DNA from: JARIHD01 sp036392795
GTDB lineage: Bacteria > Patescibacteriota > Saccharimonadia > Saccharimonadales > UBA4665
Length of the DNA: 52,249 nucleotides
Reading direction: 5' to 3'
Assembly: GCA_036392795.1 (NCBI GenBank)
Contig: DASVXH010000044.1
Location: 1 to 52,249 of the forward strand
Position numbers and translations under genes: made by a program. Below the pieces are notes generated by a model that searched no databases, had not been told where the DNA came from, and saw only the letters and a list, made by a program, of their open reading frames with translations. Shown here one piece after another: positions 41,120-49,647 of the stretch. Within the stretch, counting starts at the first letter, position 1; the number at the start of each line of letters is the position of its first letter.

Positions 41120-41797
41120 TTATAGCTTGTGAATATCATCAACGTCTGAGGGTTTGGTATTCATAATTTTACGCAGCGACTTTGCCAAATGTGGTTGATC
41201 GGTGTAGCCTGCCTCCATGGCGGCCTCGATAGGTTTTTTGCCTTGCTGTAGAAGCGTTACTGCTTGTTGTGCTTGCTTGATCTGGTCTAAATATTTTTTT
41301 GTCATGCCAGTTGTCTGCGAAAAATGCCGCTGCTTGCCGCGCGCCGACATGGCCTTTGGTGTGCCCTGCAGCTCACCTTCTACGACGTTGTCGTTCCTTA
41401 GAATTTTCAGCTTTACGAGCTTGTCGACTAATTGCTCGGCGTTTTCAAAGGTTGGAAACGCAAAAGTATGGCCAGCCAGTGTAAAGTGTTCGTCGTCAAA
41501 ATTGGTTAGCATTATAGTATTGTCCAGTAGCTCGTTGGCGGGATAGTATGGCATGTACGCGCCTGGCGCAAAAGAAATAACAACCGAGCGCGTACCCGCC
41601 TTATAAGGAACCCTGACAGGCTTGGTGGCCTGCCCGGCGAGTAGCATGAATTTTGCGCCGGTCTCATCGATGCCTACAATCAGATCCCAGGATCCGTCCG
41701 GCGTTGCCAGATAAACGCCGTCGGCAATATTTCTAGTCTGCCAAACGGTCTCGATATAAGGGTTGTCTGATTTACGGCTTTGATGAATCTGTGACAT
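41120..41797 (-). CDS. AraC-family transcriptional regulator
   Basis: A protein of 225 aa. The C-terminal half holds an AraC-type helix-turn-helix (QTTGMTKKYLDQIKQAQQAVTLLQQGKKPIEAAMEAGYTDQPHLAKSLRKIMNTKPSDV), and the N-terminal 140 residues form a ligand-sensing beta domain (VYLATPDGSWDLIVGIDETGAKFML). TATTAT 7 nt upstream of the ATG suggests a leaderless start. It lies next to the epoxide hydrolase gene on the same strand (gap 90 nt), so that gene may be a target. Confidence 0.85.
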   Translation of the reverse strand: MSQIHQSRKSDNPYIETVWQTRNIADGVYLATPDGSWDLIVGIDETGAKFMLLAGQATKPVRVPYKAGTRSVVISFAPGAYMPYYPANELLDNTIMLTNFDDEHFTLAGHTFAFPTFENAEQLVDKLVKLKILRNDNVVEGELQGTPKAMSARGKQRHFSQTTGMTKKYLDQIKQAQQAVTLLQQGKKPIEAAMEAGYTDQPHLAKSLRKIMNTKPSDVDDIHKL

Positions 41798-41868
41798 CCT
41801 GGATATAATAGCAGCCTTCGTGATGTATTGGCTATTGATGGGGTGAAGGATATACGGATGGTAAATGA

Positions 41869-43188
41869 CTAATTTTCTTCTGAGGGTACAGCGGTATAGT
41901 GTAAGATTTGTCGTCCGGAAGCTGGGGTACGCGTTTTGCTTTCTCTTATTATGCGACCTTCGCCAATCAATCGTTTGAGATACTTGTTAATCACCGCAAC
42001 GGTAATCGGGTTGTCTCTTGTATGTAAATTTTCGGCAATGGTTTTTGCGTCGACTGTCCCCTCTGTTTTAATTACTTCAAATATCCGCTCTATCCTGGGT
42101 ATGCCATCTGTTGGCTGTTCTGTTTTCTTTTTGGCGGCCGAAAAGTGTCGGGCTTTCGCAAATATTTGCCGCATGGCCGTCGTATCATTAACAATTGGTG
42201 AAACAAATCTTCCCTCACTCATCTCTATTCCGATGCCGGTTCTTGCGGCTTCTATTCGCTCCACCAGATTTATTACTGCTTCCTTATGGTTGGGATGAAA
42301 ATGAACGTTGCTTAACTTTGAAGGGTCTGTGATTGCCCGCTCAATGCAGGTCACGCCGGGAAAATTCTTCGCACTCTCGTTGGATGCCACATGCCAAGGG
42401 TTGCGCAGTGCATAAGGATCGACCTGTGGGTCGATTGCCAATGCCTGATCGCGAAAATCATTAAAATCTATTATTCTTTTGCCCTGATCCGAAAGCGCCT
42501 TAAAAGTCAGATAAGTTAGGCGGGTTAACGTGCTGAGTTGCTCGAAAGCCTTTGTGCCATGGAAATCGGGATCCTGAATATACAGCCGGACATCGGTTGT
42601 GATGTCTAGCCTTTTTGATTCCAGTATTTCCTGGCGGGTCAGTGCAATAATAGTGTTGCGAACGGCGAATTCACCTAGATCGCCTCTTTTTGTCGTAAGC
42701 CGCTCAACGATGTCGGACTGCGACAGTTCCCTGTCGGTATTTTTAGCAATGACCGCACAGACTGCATGTCTGATAACCGGGCCAAAATGTTCTTGGCCTG
42801 CAGCGGTCTGACCAAGGACTTTTTGTACGGATGTTCCAGGAAAATCGAGACTCCAGCCTAGGATTTCATCGCAAAAGATCCGCCGCTCCATCAGATATTC
42901 GGGATTTGCTTGAAACTGATCGTCGCGTTGCACGGCCAGGTTACTGGGTACAAAATCGCCACTGCAATAATTGCATATGATGGGTCGTGCCGGTACCCAG
43001 GCGGGATCATTGCCCTGGCTATTTTTAATCTCGTGGCGTAGCTGGTAGGGTTTGAAAGCGTTTCCAGGTTGGTCTAATAAAATAGCGGCAGCCGCCGTTT
43101 TGCCCTCATGATTTCCTATTCTGTATAGGAGTTGATCGAATTCTTGGGATGGCAAAAGATTATCGTGGTTGCTTGCTGATTCTGACAT
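41869..43188 (-). CDS. Multi-winged-helix hypothetical regulator
   Basis: A protein of 439 aa from ATG 43188 (TATATT 6 nt upstream). I see three regions that look like winged helices: residues about 30-60 (AAAAILLDQPGNAFKPYQL), about 150-200 (LSQSDIVERLTTKRGDLGEFAVRNTIIALTRQEILES) and the end (VDAKTIAENLHTRDNPITVAVINKYLKRLIGEGRI). Between them is a CNYC pair that could bind metal with later residues. It may be a DNA-binding regulator; the family is unknown. Confidence 0.65.
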   Translation of the reverse strand: MSESASNHDNLLPSQEFDQLLYRIGNHEGKTAAAAILLDQPGNAFKPYQLRHEIKNSQGNDPAWVPARPIICNYCSGDFVPSNLAVQRDDQFQANPEYLMERRIFCDEILGWSLDFPGTSVQKVLGQTAAGQEHFGPVIRHAVCAVIAKNTDRELSQSDIVERLTTKRGDLGEFAVRNTIIALTRQEILESKRLDITTDVRLYIQDPDFHGTKAFEQLSTLTRLTYLTFKALSDQGKRIIDFNDFRDQALAIDPQVDPYALRNPWHVASNESAKNFPGVTCIERAITDPSKLSNVHFHPNHKEAVINLVERIEAARTGIGIEMSEGRFVSPIVNDTTAMRQIFAKARHFSAAKKKTEQPTDGIPRIERIFEVIKTEGTVDAKTIAENLHTRDNPITVAVINKYLKRLIGEGRIIRESKTRTPASGRQILHYTAVPSEEN

Positions 43189-43295
43189 TTTGGTAATATA
43201 CCACACCCGAACATTAGCGGAATCCTAGCGGGCAGCCAGCACGGGACATAGATTTTGGCAAAACAAATAACCTTCTTTCTTGCTATGATGAGTTC

Positions 43296-44042
43296 ATGAA
43301 ACGATTTGAAAGAAAAACTGTTGTGGTAACTGGTGGCGCCCGCGGCCTGGGTGCGGCCACAATTCGTCGGTTTGCGTCCGAAGGTGCGAATGTGGTCATT
43401 AACTATGTCGCTCACGATGAAGCGGCCAAGGCATTAGCGTCAGAGTTAGCAAAATACGGTGTCAAGATTTTGCCGGTCAAGGCCGATATTGGCAACGAAG
43501 CAGACGTCCAGAAAATGGCTGCCAAAATAATCGCCGAATTCGGTTCGATCGATATTTTAGTGAACAATGCTGGAATTGTTATCGACCTGCCTTTCACCGA
43601 AAAAACGACGCAACAATGGCAACGGACCATGAACGTTAATCTAAATGGCGTCTACTATTGCACTAAACATTTTATGCCCCACATTAATGAGGGCGGCAGC
43701 GTCATAAATATTGCTTCAACAAATGGCATTGATACTTACCACCCGGATTCTATCGACTACGACGTCAGTAAGGCTGGTGTAATTATGTTTACCAAAGCTA
43801 TGGCCCGCGATCTGGCGCCAAAAATTAGGATCAACTGTATTGCTCCGGGCTGGTTTGATACAGATATTAACGCCGATTTGCCAAAAGATTACGTTCAAAA
43901 AGAATCCGAAAAAATAGCCATGGGCCGCTTTGGTAAGCCTGATGAGATTGCAAGTGTCGCCGCATTTCTGGCTAGTGACGATGCTGCCTTTATGACCGGT
44001 TCGGTTATTGTGGTGGACGGCGGTTACGGCGGCGCAGTGTAG
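43296..44042 (+). CDS. Short-chain dehydrogenase/reductase (FabG-like)
   Basis: A protein of 248 aa, classical SDR. It has TGGARGLG (12-19) for NAD(P), NNAG near 90, a catalytic Ser in NIASTNG, Tyr-x3-Lys in DYDVSKAG, then APGWFDTDI and the end GSVIVVDGGYGGAV. The closest overall type is 3-oxoacyl-ACP reductase, but no fatty acid genes surround it, so the substrate is open. TATGAT (43284-43289) ends 6 nt before the ATG. Confidence 0.92.
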   Translation: MKRFERKTVVVTGGARGLGAATIRRFASEGANVVINYVAHDEAAKALASELAKYGVKILPVKADIGNEADVQKMAAKIIAEFGSIDILVNNAGIVIDLPFTEKTTQQWQRTMNVNLNGVYYCTKHFMPHINEGGSVINIASTNGIDTYHPDSIDYDVSKAGVIMFTKAMARDLAPKIRINCIAPGWFDTDINADLPKDYVQKESEKIAMGRFGKPDEIASVAAFLASDDAAFMTGSVIVVDGGYGGAV

Positions 44043-44126
44043 TTACTCGGCTTTGTGGACTTTATTTTACCCTTGCGCTACGGTATGTGATCAAAGAAGA
44101 GGCGCAAAGTTTGCTATTATGATTTC

Positions 44127-44792
44127 ATGCAAAAATTGATTGCCGTGATTATGAACTGGACACGAAAGCGACTTCGTCTTGTGGCTATATTTTTGCTCAT
44201 CGCGGTGCTTGGGCCGGTTGCCCTGATAGCTGGATGTTTTGCAGCAATTAACCCATACCATAAATATGTGATTGCCGCCAATAGTAACACACACGTGGAT
44301 GTGGGTCTGGTGCTGGGCGCTGGCATTACCGCGGATGGTCGTCCGTTCAAAGAGTTGCAAGCGCGACTGGACGCTGCTGCCAATGCTCTGCAAAAAGGAA
44401 CGGTCAGAAAACTCATCTTGTCCGGAGATAATCGCTTCGATTACTACGACGAACCCACCGCCATGATTAACTATTTAGTAGAAAAGCACGGTGTCAACAA
44501 AAGCAATCTGCAAGCGGATTTTGCCGGCCGCAGCACCTACGAATCGTGCGAACGGGCCGCTAAAATCTTTGGCCTTAAACAAACGATTATCTTTAGCGCC
44601 CCTTCACATCTGCCGCGGGCGATCTACCTTTGCCGCCATTTTGGCATAGAATCGTACGGTGTTGGCAGTAATATAGAAGCCAATAACAGCACACGCCGCG
44701 AAATGTTGGCGCGCGTGAAAGCTGTCTATAATTTGTATATTAGGGGTGAAAATACTATCCTTGGGACTCCGATAAACTTGGATTTGAAGTAA
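44127..44792 (+). CDS. YdcF/SanA-like DUF218 membrane protein
   Basis: A protein of 221 aa with one N-terminal membrane helix (LVAIFLLIAVLGPVALIAGCF) and a DUF218 domain: VDVGLVLGAGITADGRPFKELQARLDAA, KLILSGDNRFDYYDEPTAMINYLV and the end QTIIFSAPSHLPRAIYLCRHFG. SanA relatives affect envelope permeability and vancomycin resistance in other bacteria. TATTAT 6 nt upstream. A 52-nt gap leads to the next gene. Confidence 0.88.
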   Translation: MQKLIAVIMNWTRKRLRLVAIFLLIAVLGPVALIAGCFAAINPYHKYVIAANSNTHVDVGLVLGAGITADGRPFKELQARLDAAANALQKGTVRKLILSGDNRFDYYDEPTAMINYLVEKHGVNKSNLQADFAGRSTYESCERAAKIFGLKQTIIFSAPSHLPRAIYLCRHFGIESYGVGSNIEANNSTRREMLARVKAVYNLYIRGENTILGTPINLDLK

Positions 44793-44844
44793 CGGTCCGG
44801 CCTTCGGGTTGCTTATTGGGTCATTCTACGGTACTATCACCTGC

Positions 44845-45441
44845 ATGACTAATCCCAACAGTGGTGCCAAAGTAATCAGAGCTGTGGCGGAACAGCTTCA
44901 CGCCCATGACGGGCACGTTATGCCTATTGGCGTAGTTACCTATCTTGGAGGAAATCTGGGTCGTATAAATTATGGAGGCCTTGGCCGTACGGTTGACGCA
45001 AGATACGATGTCTATATCCGTGGCACCGTAAACGTAAGCACCAAAACCCGCCTTACTCACAATGTACACCTTGACTTTCTGACGCTACCTAATATACATC
45101 GGGTGAGGCGTGCTATTGGCCAGATAGGACTGGGTGTGACGAGCGATGATGGGTTGGATATATCGACGCGTCGATTTGAATTTGCCGAGGATCAGGGAGG
45201 CATAACCGTGCCGGAACTTGTTGCTCCGTTGGGTGAATGGATGACGGCCGCAGTATTAGAGGACCAGGATTTAATTCAGAAAAATCGCAAGTCTTTGTTG
45301 GGCGCGCGCGCTGTGCCTCTGTGTGCAACGAGCGAAGAACTTGCTCCACTTCAGGAGTTCATCGACCATCCAGAAAACAGGCACTATTTTTTCCGATTTG
45401 CGCATGAAGATGCGGGTGGGATTGTAGCTACTCACGCCTAA
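44845..45441 (+). CDS. Hypothetical protein, 198 aa
   Basis: An unrecognised, Gly/Arg-rich beta-type protein (GGNLGRINYGGLGRTVDARYDVYIRGTVNVSTKTRLTHNVHLDFLTLPNI, then GQIGLGVTSDDGLDISTRRFEFAEDQGGITVPELV). The ATG at 44845 is chosen because TACTAT (44832-44837) ends 7 nt before it; an upstream in-frame ATG at 44809 lies within the promoter. No signal peptide. Confidence 0.6.
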   Translation: MTNPNSGAKVIRAVAEQLHAHDGHVMPIGVVTYLGGNLGRINYGGLGRTVDARYDVYIRGTVNVSTKTRLTHNVHLDFLTLPNIHRVRRAIGQIGLGVTSDDGLDISTRRFEFAEDQGGITVPELVAPLGEWMTAAVLEDQDLIQKNRKSLLGARAVPLCATSEELAPLQEFIDHPENRHYFFRFAHEDAGGIVATHA

Positions 45442-45519
45442 TCGCCTGCCTTTCGCGGCTTGGGCCTTGCGAAATGTGGCGGTCGAGCCCACAATAATAG
45501 GATAACTGGAGGGCTCCCC

Positions 45520-46422
45520 GTGCAAAAAATCGTTCCACATTTATGGTTTGATCAGGAAGTAAAGGAAGCGACTGAATTCTACTGTTCGGTGTTTCCAAAT
45601 TCCAAAATAATTGTCACTTCTACGCTGCATGATACGCCCGGCGGCGACACAGAAGTTGTGACGTTTCAGCTGAATGGTCACGATTTTATGGCTATTAATG
45701 GTGGCCCGTATTTCAAAATTAATCCGGCGATCTCTTTTATTTTGAATTTTGATCCATCTCAGGATGATGGAGCGCAGGGGCACTTACAGGAATTATGGGA
45801 TCAGCTTGCCCGGAATGGCACAGTGCTGATGCCACTACAGGAATATCCGTTTAGCAAACTGTATGGTTGGGTTCAGGACAAATTTGGGGTTAGCTGGCAG
45901 CTGATGCTGACCGACCCGGCTGGCGAGCCGCGACCCTTCATTACACCGGTGCTGATGTTTGCAGGAGACAGCACAAACAAAGCTGAAGAAGCCCTAAACT
46001 TCTATTTATCGGTATTCAAAGATACCAAACCAGGTACCCTGGCCCGCTATACCGAGGACACTGGCCCGGCCAAAAAAGGCTCGCTCATGTTTGCTGATTT
46101 TATGCTGGAGGGTCAGTGGTTTGCGGTGATGGATTCGGGCGTGGACCAGTCATTCGGTTTTAATGAAGCAATTTCTTTGCTAATTAATTGCGCCGATCAA
46201 AAAGAGATCGACTACTACTGGGCCAAATTAAGTGCCGTGCCAGAAGCTGAACAATGTGGCTGGTTAAAAGATAAGTTCGGTGTATCATGGCAAGTGTCGC
46301 CCGATTCTCTGAGTGACATGTTGCTGAAGGGTACACCGGAACAAATCGACCGTGTCACCAAGGCTTTCCTAAAAATGAAAAAATTTGATCTGGCCGAACT
46401 GGAAGCCGCCTACAAAGGCTAG
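45520..46422 (+). CDS. Tandem PhnB/VOC-like protein (3-dmu-9_3-mt domains)
   Basis: A protein of 300 aa made of two copies of the PhnB-like vicinal oxygen chelate domain: QKIVPHLWFDQEVKEATEFYCSVFPNSKI / WQLMLTDPAGEPRP, then TPVLMFAGDSTNKAEEALNFYLSVFKDTK / VSWQVSPDSLSDML. The start is GTG 45520, 6 nt after GGAGGG; an ATG at 45460 lacks a ribosome-binding site. Such proteins bind small hydrophobic ligands, sometimes as resistance or glyoxalase-like enzymes; the function here is unknown. Confidence 0.85.
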   Translation: MQKIVPHLWFDQEVKEATEFYCSVFPNSKIIVTSTLHDTPGGDTEVVTFQLNGHDFMAINGGPYFKINPAISFILNFDPSQDDGAQGHLQELWDQLARNGTVLMPLQEYPFSKLYGWVQDKFGVSWQLMLTDPAGEPRPFITPVLMFAGDSTNKAEEALNFYLSVFKDTKPGTLARYTEDTGPAKKGSLMFADFMLEGQWFAVMDSGVDQSFGFNEAISLLINCADQKEIDYYWAKLSAVPEAEQCGWLKDKFGVSWQVSPDSLSDMLLKGTPEQIDRVTKAFLKMKKFDLAELEAAYKG

Positions 46423-46499
46423 GTTACCGCTAACTGTTGCAGCCGCTCCACGAGACCTTTGATGCCCTTTTCTACTGACCGATCGTAGCCGTCTTCCGA
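46419..46499 (-). pseudogene. Remnant of a gene end between VOC and threonine aldolase genes
   Basis: On the minus strand a 26-codon segment ending in TAG (46419-46421) reads like the C-terminus of a helical protein (DGYDRSVEKGIKGLVERLQQL), directly preceded by an in-frame stop, so only the tail is left. The end resembles SRPBCC/AHSA1-type proteins, which often neighbour PhnB-like genes, but this is a weak guess. An inverted repeat GATCGTAG/CTACGATC spans the broken end. Confidence 0.35.
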
Positions 46500-46575
46500 C
46501 TACGATCTATGATCTGAAGAATAAAGACGAAAAATGCCTTACGGTCTATTAGTTTAACTCTGTTAGAATAGACGA

Positions 46576-47622
46576 ATGAAGCCCGTACGAACATTCGCTA
46601 GTGATAATCATTCTGCCGTTCATCCCCACATACTAGACTATTTGCAAAAAATTAATGAACAAGGGCATGCGCCTAGCTACACTGGCGATCCTGTAACTAT
46701 CAAGGCTCAAAGTCTTTTTAGGGATATATTTGGCAAAGGGGCGCAAGTTGTATTTGTGCCCAGCGGCACAGGTGCCAATATTCTGGCTCTCAAGGTTTTA
46801 CTACAACAACCCTACGAGGCTCTGGTGTGTACTAATGTTTCTCATGTTTTCGAAGAAGAGACCGGAGCGGTATCTGCAAGTATTGGTCGGCATATTTTTA
46901 CCCTGCCTCACATTGCAGGAAAAATCAGCTTGGATGACTTGCAAGCAGAAGTGGCTTTTCGGCGATCATTGGGCTTTCATTCGCCTTTGCCAAAGGTAGT
47001 AAGTATTGCTTGTACGACGGAATACGGCACCTTCTATACTTTGCAAGAAATACGGGCAATCGCTGATTTTTGTCACAAAAATGATTTGTATTTGCATCTT
47101 GACGGCTGTCGATTGCCTAATGCCATTGCCGCACTCGGCTGTAGTCTTCAGGAATATACAAGTAGTGCTGGCGTTGATGTGCTATCATTTGGCGGCGCCA
47201 AAAATGGCTTGATGTCCGCAGAAGCCGTCGTCGTGTTTAATGCGCCAAAAACTGATCTGCTTCGCATGCAAAAACAAGCCATGCAGTTAGTTTCTAAAAT
47301 GCGTTATGTTTCGGGTCAGTTCGTCCCTTATCTGGAGCGGGATTTGTGGCTGCGCAACGCTCGACATGCCAATGAGTTAGCAAAACGGCTTGGCGATGGT
47401 TTGAAAACGAAGCTAGGAAGCGCGGTGTCGTTTACGCAACCAGTCGCAACCAACCAGGTTTTCTGTATTCTGCCTCCGACAATAAAGACAAAGTTGCGTT
47501 CGGCCGGTCATGAGTTCTATGACTGGAATAGTCCCGGCGAGGTGCGTTTTGTAACATCATGGGACAATACTGACGAGGACGTGGATGGTCTCTTGTCTTT
47601 AGTGAACATCGGTCAATCTTAG
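46576..47622 (+). CDS. ltaE: Low-specificity threonine aldolase
   Basis: A protein of 348 aa, PLP fold type I. FASDNHSAVHPHIL begins the fold; VPSGTGANILALK binds the cofactor phosphate; HLDGCRLPNA gives the Asp that holds the pyridine nitrogen (about 171); SFGGAKNG contains the PLP-binding Lys (about 207). It cleaves L-threonine and allo-threonine to glycine and acetaldehyde. TAGAAT 6 nt before the ATG suggests a leaderless start. It overlaps the convergent gene by 24 nt. Confidence 0.92.
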   Translation: MKPVRTFASDNHSAVHPHILDYLQKINEQGHAPSYTGDPVTIKAQSLFRDIFGKGAQVVFVPSGTGANILALKVLLQQPYEALVCTNVSHVFEEETGAVSASIGRHIFTLPHIAGKISLDDLQAEVAFRRSLGFHSPLPKVVSIACTTEYGTFYTLQEIRAIADFCHKNDLYLHLDGCRLPNAIAALGCSLQEYTSSAGVDVLSFGGAKNGLMSAEAVVVFNAPKTDLLRMQKQAMQLVSKMRYVSGQFVPYLERDLWLRNARHANELAKRLGDGLKTKLGSAVSFTQPVATNQVFCILPPTIKTKLRSAGHEFYDWNSPGEVRFVTSWDNTDEDVDGLLSLVNIGQS

Positions 47623-48336
47623 GAGACCGCGAATTATAACGCGCGCAATCTGATCCTGGCGGGAAAGCGGACCACCGGGGCGATCCGTAGTAAGGTCGAT
47701 GTGTGGATTTTGTTTGTCGTGCACTATACCTTTTGCCTTCAAGAGCGACCCAACGGTGTGGTGCAAGAATCCTCCGGGTAAACGCGAAGTTTGCTCTACT
47801 ATGTCTTTTGGAAAGCGCACGGCTTCGGATGAGGGAGAAACCTGAATAACTACCGGATAGCCGGGGATGCGAATAGCCACCACTGCCCGGTCTTCATATT
47901 GGGCTGTGGGATCATAGGTCCGAGTAAGATCGGCGTCTTCGGGAAAGCGAAACAACTCCTTGGTTTTTAGGCTAGGAATAATGGGTACCGGTCTTCTGGG
48001 CACACGGAACAACCCGTTTTCTATCGAGAACCAAGTACCGTCCTGGTTGCTGCTGAGGACCGAGCTCAGACGATTGAGTGATCCGTCGATAGTGTCACCA
48101 CCTAGTGGCTGCTCACCGACATTGGAGTCGGCTTCTGTGCCGACGGCAGCAAAATTTTTGCCTGCACAGACGAGGCTCAACGAGGATTCTAGAACGTTGC
48201 CTTTGATGGCACTTTTAGAGGTGACGTAGGGATGATCGTCTATGCCAAGAGCGGCAATTTGCGACAAATGTTCATCTGTTAGCTGCAAATCTTCAAAAAG
48301 TCTTTTGGTGTCGATGTACGATGATTCGTGGGCCAT
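47599..48336 (-). CDS. Hypothetical protein, 245 aa
   Basis: Unrecognised and soluble. Segments seen are LSLVCAGKNFAAVGTEAD, WFSIENGLFRVPRRPVPIIPSL, VVAIRIPGYPVVIQVSPSSEAVRFPKDIVEQ and a basic end. It follows the 48351 gene by 14 nt on the same strand, so the two form a small operon starting at 49082. Confidence 0.6.
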   Translation of the reverse strand: MAHESSYIDTKRLFEDLQLTDEHLSQIAALGIDDHPYVTSKSAIKGNVLESSLSLVCAGKNFAAVGTEADSNVGEQPLGGDTIDGSLNRLSSVLSSNQDGTWFSIENGLFRVPRRPVPIIPSLKTKELFRFPEDADLTRTYDPTAQYEDRAVVAIRIPGYPVVIQVSPSSEAVRFPKDIVEQTSRLPGGFLHHTVGSLLKAKGIVHDKQNPHIDLTTDRPGGPLSRQDQIARVIIRGLLRLTDVH

Positions 48337-48350
48337 GGTATTTGTGATGA

Positions 48351-49082
48351 TTACTCATCTTCCATTTCTGCTCGTTGAGCGTATGTGAGTGCAGGTCGCC
48401 ATTCTGCACCAGGGATTAATAGCGTAGCAAACGACGGCGCGGACTGTTCGTAAACATGTGGTTCTTGTTTGGTGTCGATAATAGCAGCCTTTAAGAAGCT
48501 AAGCATATCGGTTGTCACAGCTTCCCATTGCTCTGTTTCAAATGCATTAAACCGATCTCTCTGTTCCTTGACTTGCGCGGCAATTTTCAGGGGCCGGTTC
48601 TGTCTTATGGCTCGGCGGTTTTTATACGTATTGGTCTCGATTCTTACCCACCGGCGAAGTACGGCATGACCGGCGCTATATCGTATAATTTCATGACTCG
48701 TGGATACTTCTTGTAATTCGATAATTTTAGAGTCGGCTGCTCTTGCTGCTAGACCGCTTTTGGTCTGCAGAGTAACAAGCCCGCCGCCCTGACAGGGCCT
48801 AACCGGCGCGTGTAAGGACATGCCTAGGTAGCTCGTTCCTCCAAAAGGTGTCGTGGGATCTTTTGGTACCGAATTGGCCTGATCTTTTAGAAATGTATAG
48901 CGTGGATCTTCGTCGGCATCGCCGAGTGTGGAGCGGCCATTAAAGCAGCCGTAAGTGTGGCACCAGCCTGGTTCAAATTCGGAAGCGCTTAGCTCGGCCA
49001 GGGTGCTTACTACCTGTAATTTGTACTGCTGCGTGTTCTCAAGGACTTGGGTCTCTCGGGGGTCAAATTCTGAGTTTGTCAT
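48351..49082 (-). CDS. Hypothetical protein, 243 aa, first of a two-gene operon
   Basis: Unrecognised and soluble. It has a Cys/His pair (WCHTYGCFNGRSTLGDADEDPRY), GGTSYLGMSLHAPVRPCQGGG, a basic helix (NTYKNRRAIRQNRPLKIAAQVKEQRDRFNAFETEQWEAVTTDML) and a hydrophobic end. TACTAT (49089-49094) ends 6 nt before the ATG. It is paired with the 245-aa gene downstream; the joint function is unknown. Confidence 0.6.
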   Translation of the reverse strand: MTNSEFDPRETQVLENTQQYKLQVVSTLAELSASEFEPGWCHTYGCFNGRSTLGDADEDPRYTFLKDQANSVPKDPTTPFGGTSYLGMSLHAPVRPCQGGGLVTLQTKSGLAARAADSKIIELQEVSTSHEIIRYSAGHAVLRRWVRIETNTYKNRRAIRQNRPLKIAAQVKEQRDRFNAFETEQWEAVTTDMLSFLKAAIIDTKQEPHVYEQSAPSFATLLIPGAEWRPALTYAQRAEMEDE

Positions 49083-49177
49083 CCAGCTATAGTAAAGGTT
49101 CTTGGACGCGGTGGCAATCCGTTTTTGCTTATATTTAATAAGGATATAATTTTTTGCAGGTAAAACAGCCTGGGATT

Positions 49178-49555
49178 TTATGCCTTGTCGGTAAGCCAGC
49201 GAATAGCGTCGTTGGGGTTATCGAACGCTTTGAATTGTGAATGATTGAGGTGTAATACGCTCAAAGTAGACATAAAAAGCGTTTTCAGGGCGCCACCGTC
49301 CATAATAATAGCCACCTTTTTGAATTTTCGCAGCTTCCACATGACGCCCATGGATTTGGACTGAACATGCATACTAAAATCGGTATGATCGACCTCCCGA
49401 ATGTCATCCAGCAAGTTGTGAATGTCTTTTTCGGCCGCCAGTTTAAGTGCCGCATCAACCGGCGCATCCAGATCGTCGGCGTTTAATTTACCGCGCGTTT
49501 TCAGATGAATAAAGCCATCACCTACTTCTGCCGTAAATTTTGGATTGTGAATCAT
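49178..49555 (-). CDS. STAS/SpoIIAA-like protein
   Basis: A protein of 125 aa with the SpoIIAA-like (STAS/SEC14) fold pattern: beta strand VGDGFIHLKTRGKLNADDLDAPVDAAL, NLLDDIREVDHTDFSMHVQSKSMGVMW, KKVAIIMDGGALKTLFMSTL and AIRWL. Members are cytosolic and may bind lipid or act in signalling; the role is unknown. TAAAAT (49562-49567) ends 6 nt before the ATG, and it has its own promoter. Confidence 0.75.
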   Translation of the reverse strand: MIHNPKFTAEVGDGFIHLKTRGKLNADDLDAPVDAALKLAAEKDIHNLLDDIREVDHTDFSMHVQSKSMGVMWKLRKFKKVAIIMDGGALKTLFMSTLSVLHLNHSQFKAFDNPNDAIRWLTDKA

Positions 49556-49647
49556 ACATTTATTTTAAGGACTTCGGAAAATAATTACAACAGTCCGCGG
49601 CGCATGTGCGCTATAATGTTTTTTAATCTAAAGGAGACCCCGTAAAG

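Noticed and set aside
46481..46507. Inverted repeat GATCGTAG/CTACGATC as a terminator
   Set aside because: It has no T tract, and it lies at the broken end of a gene remnant.
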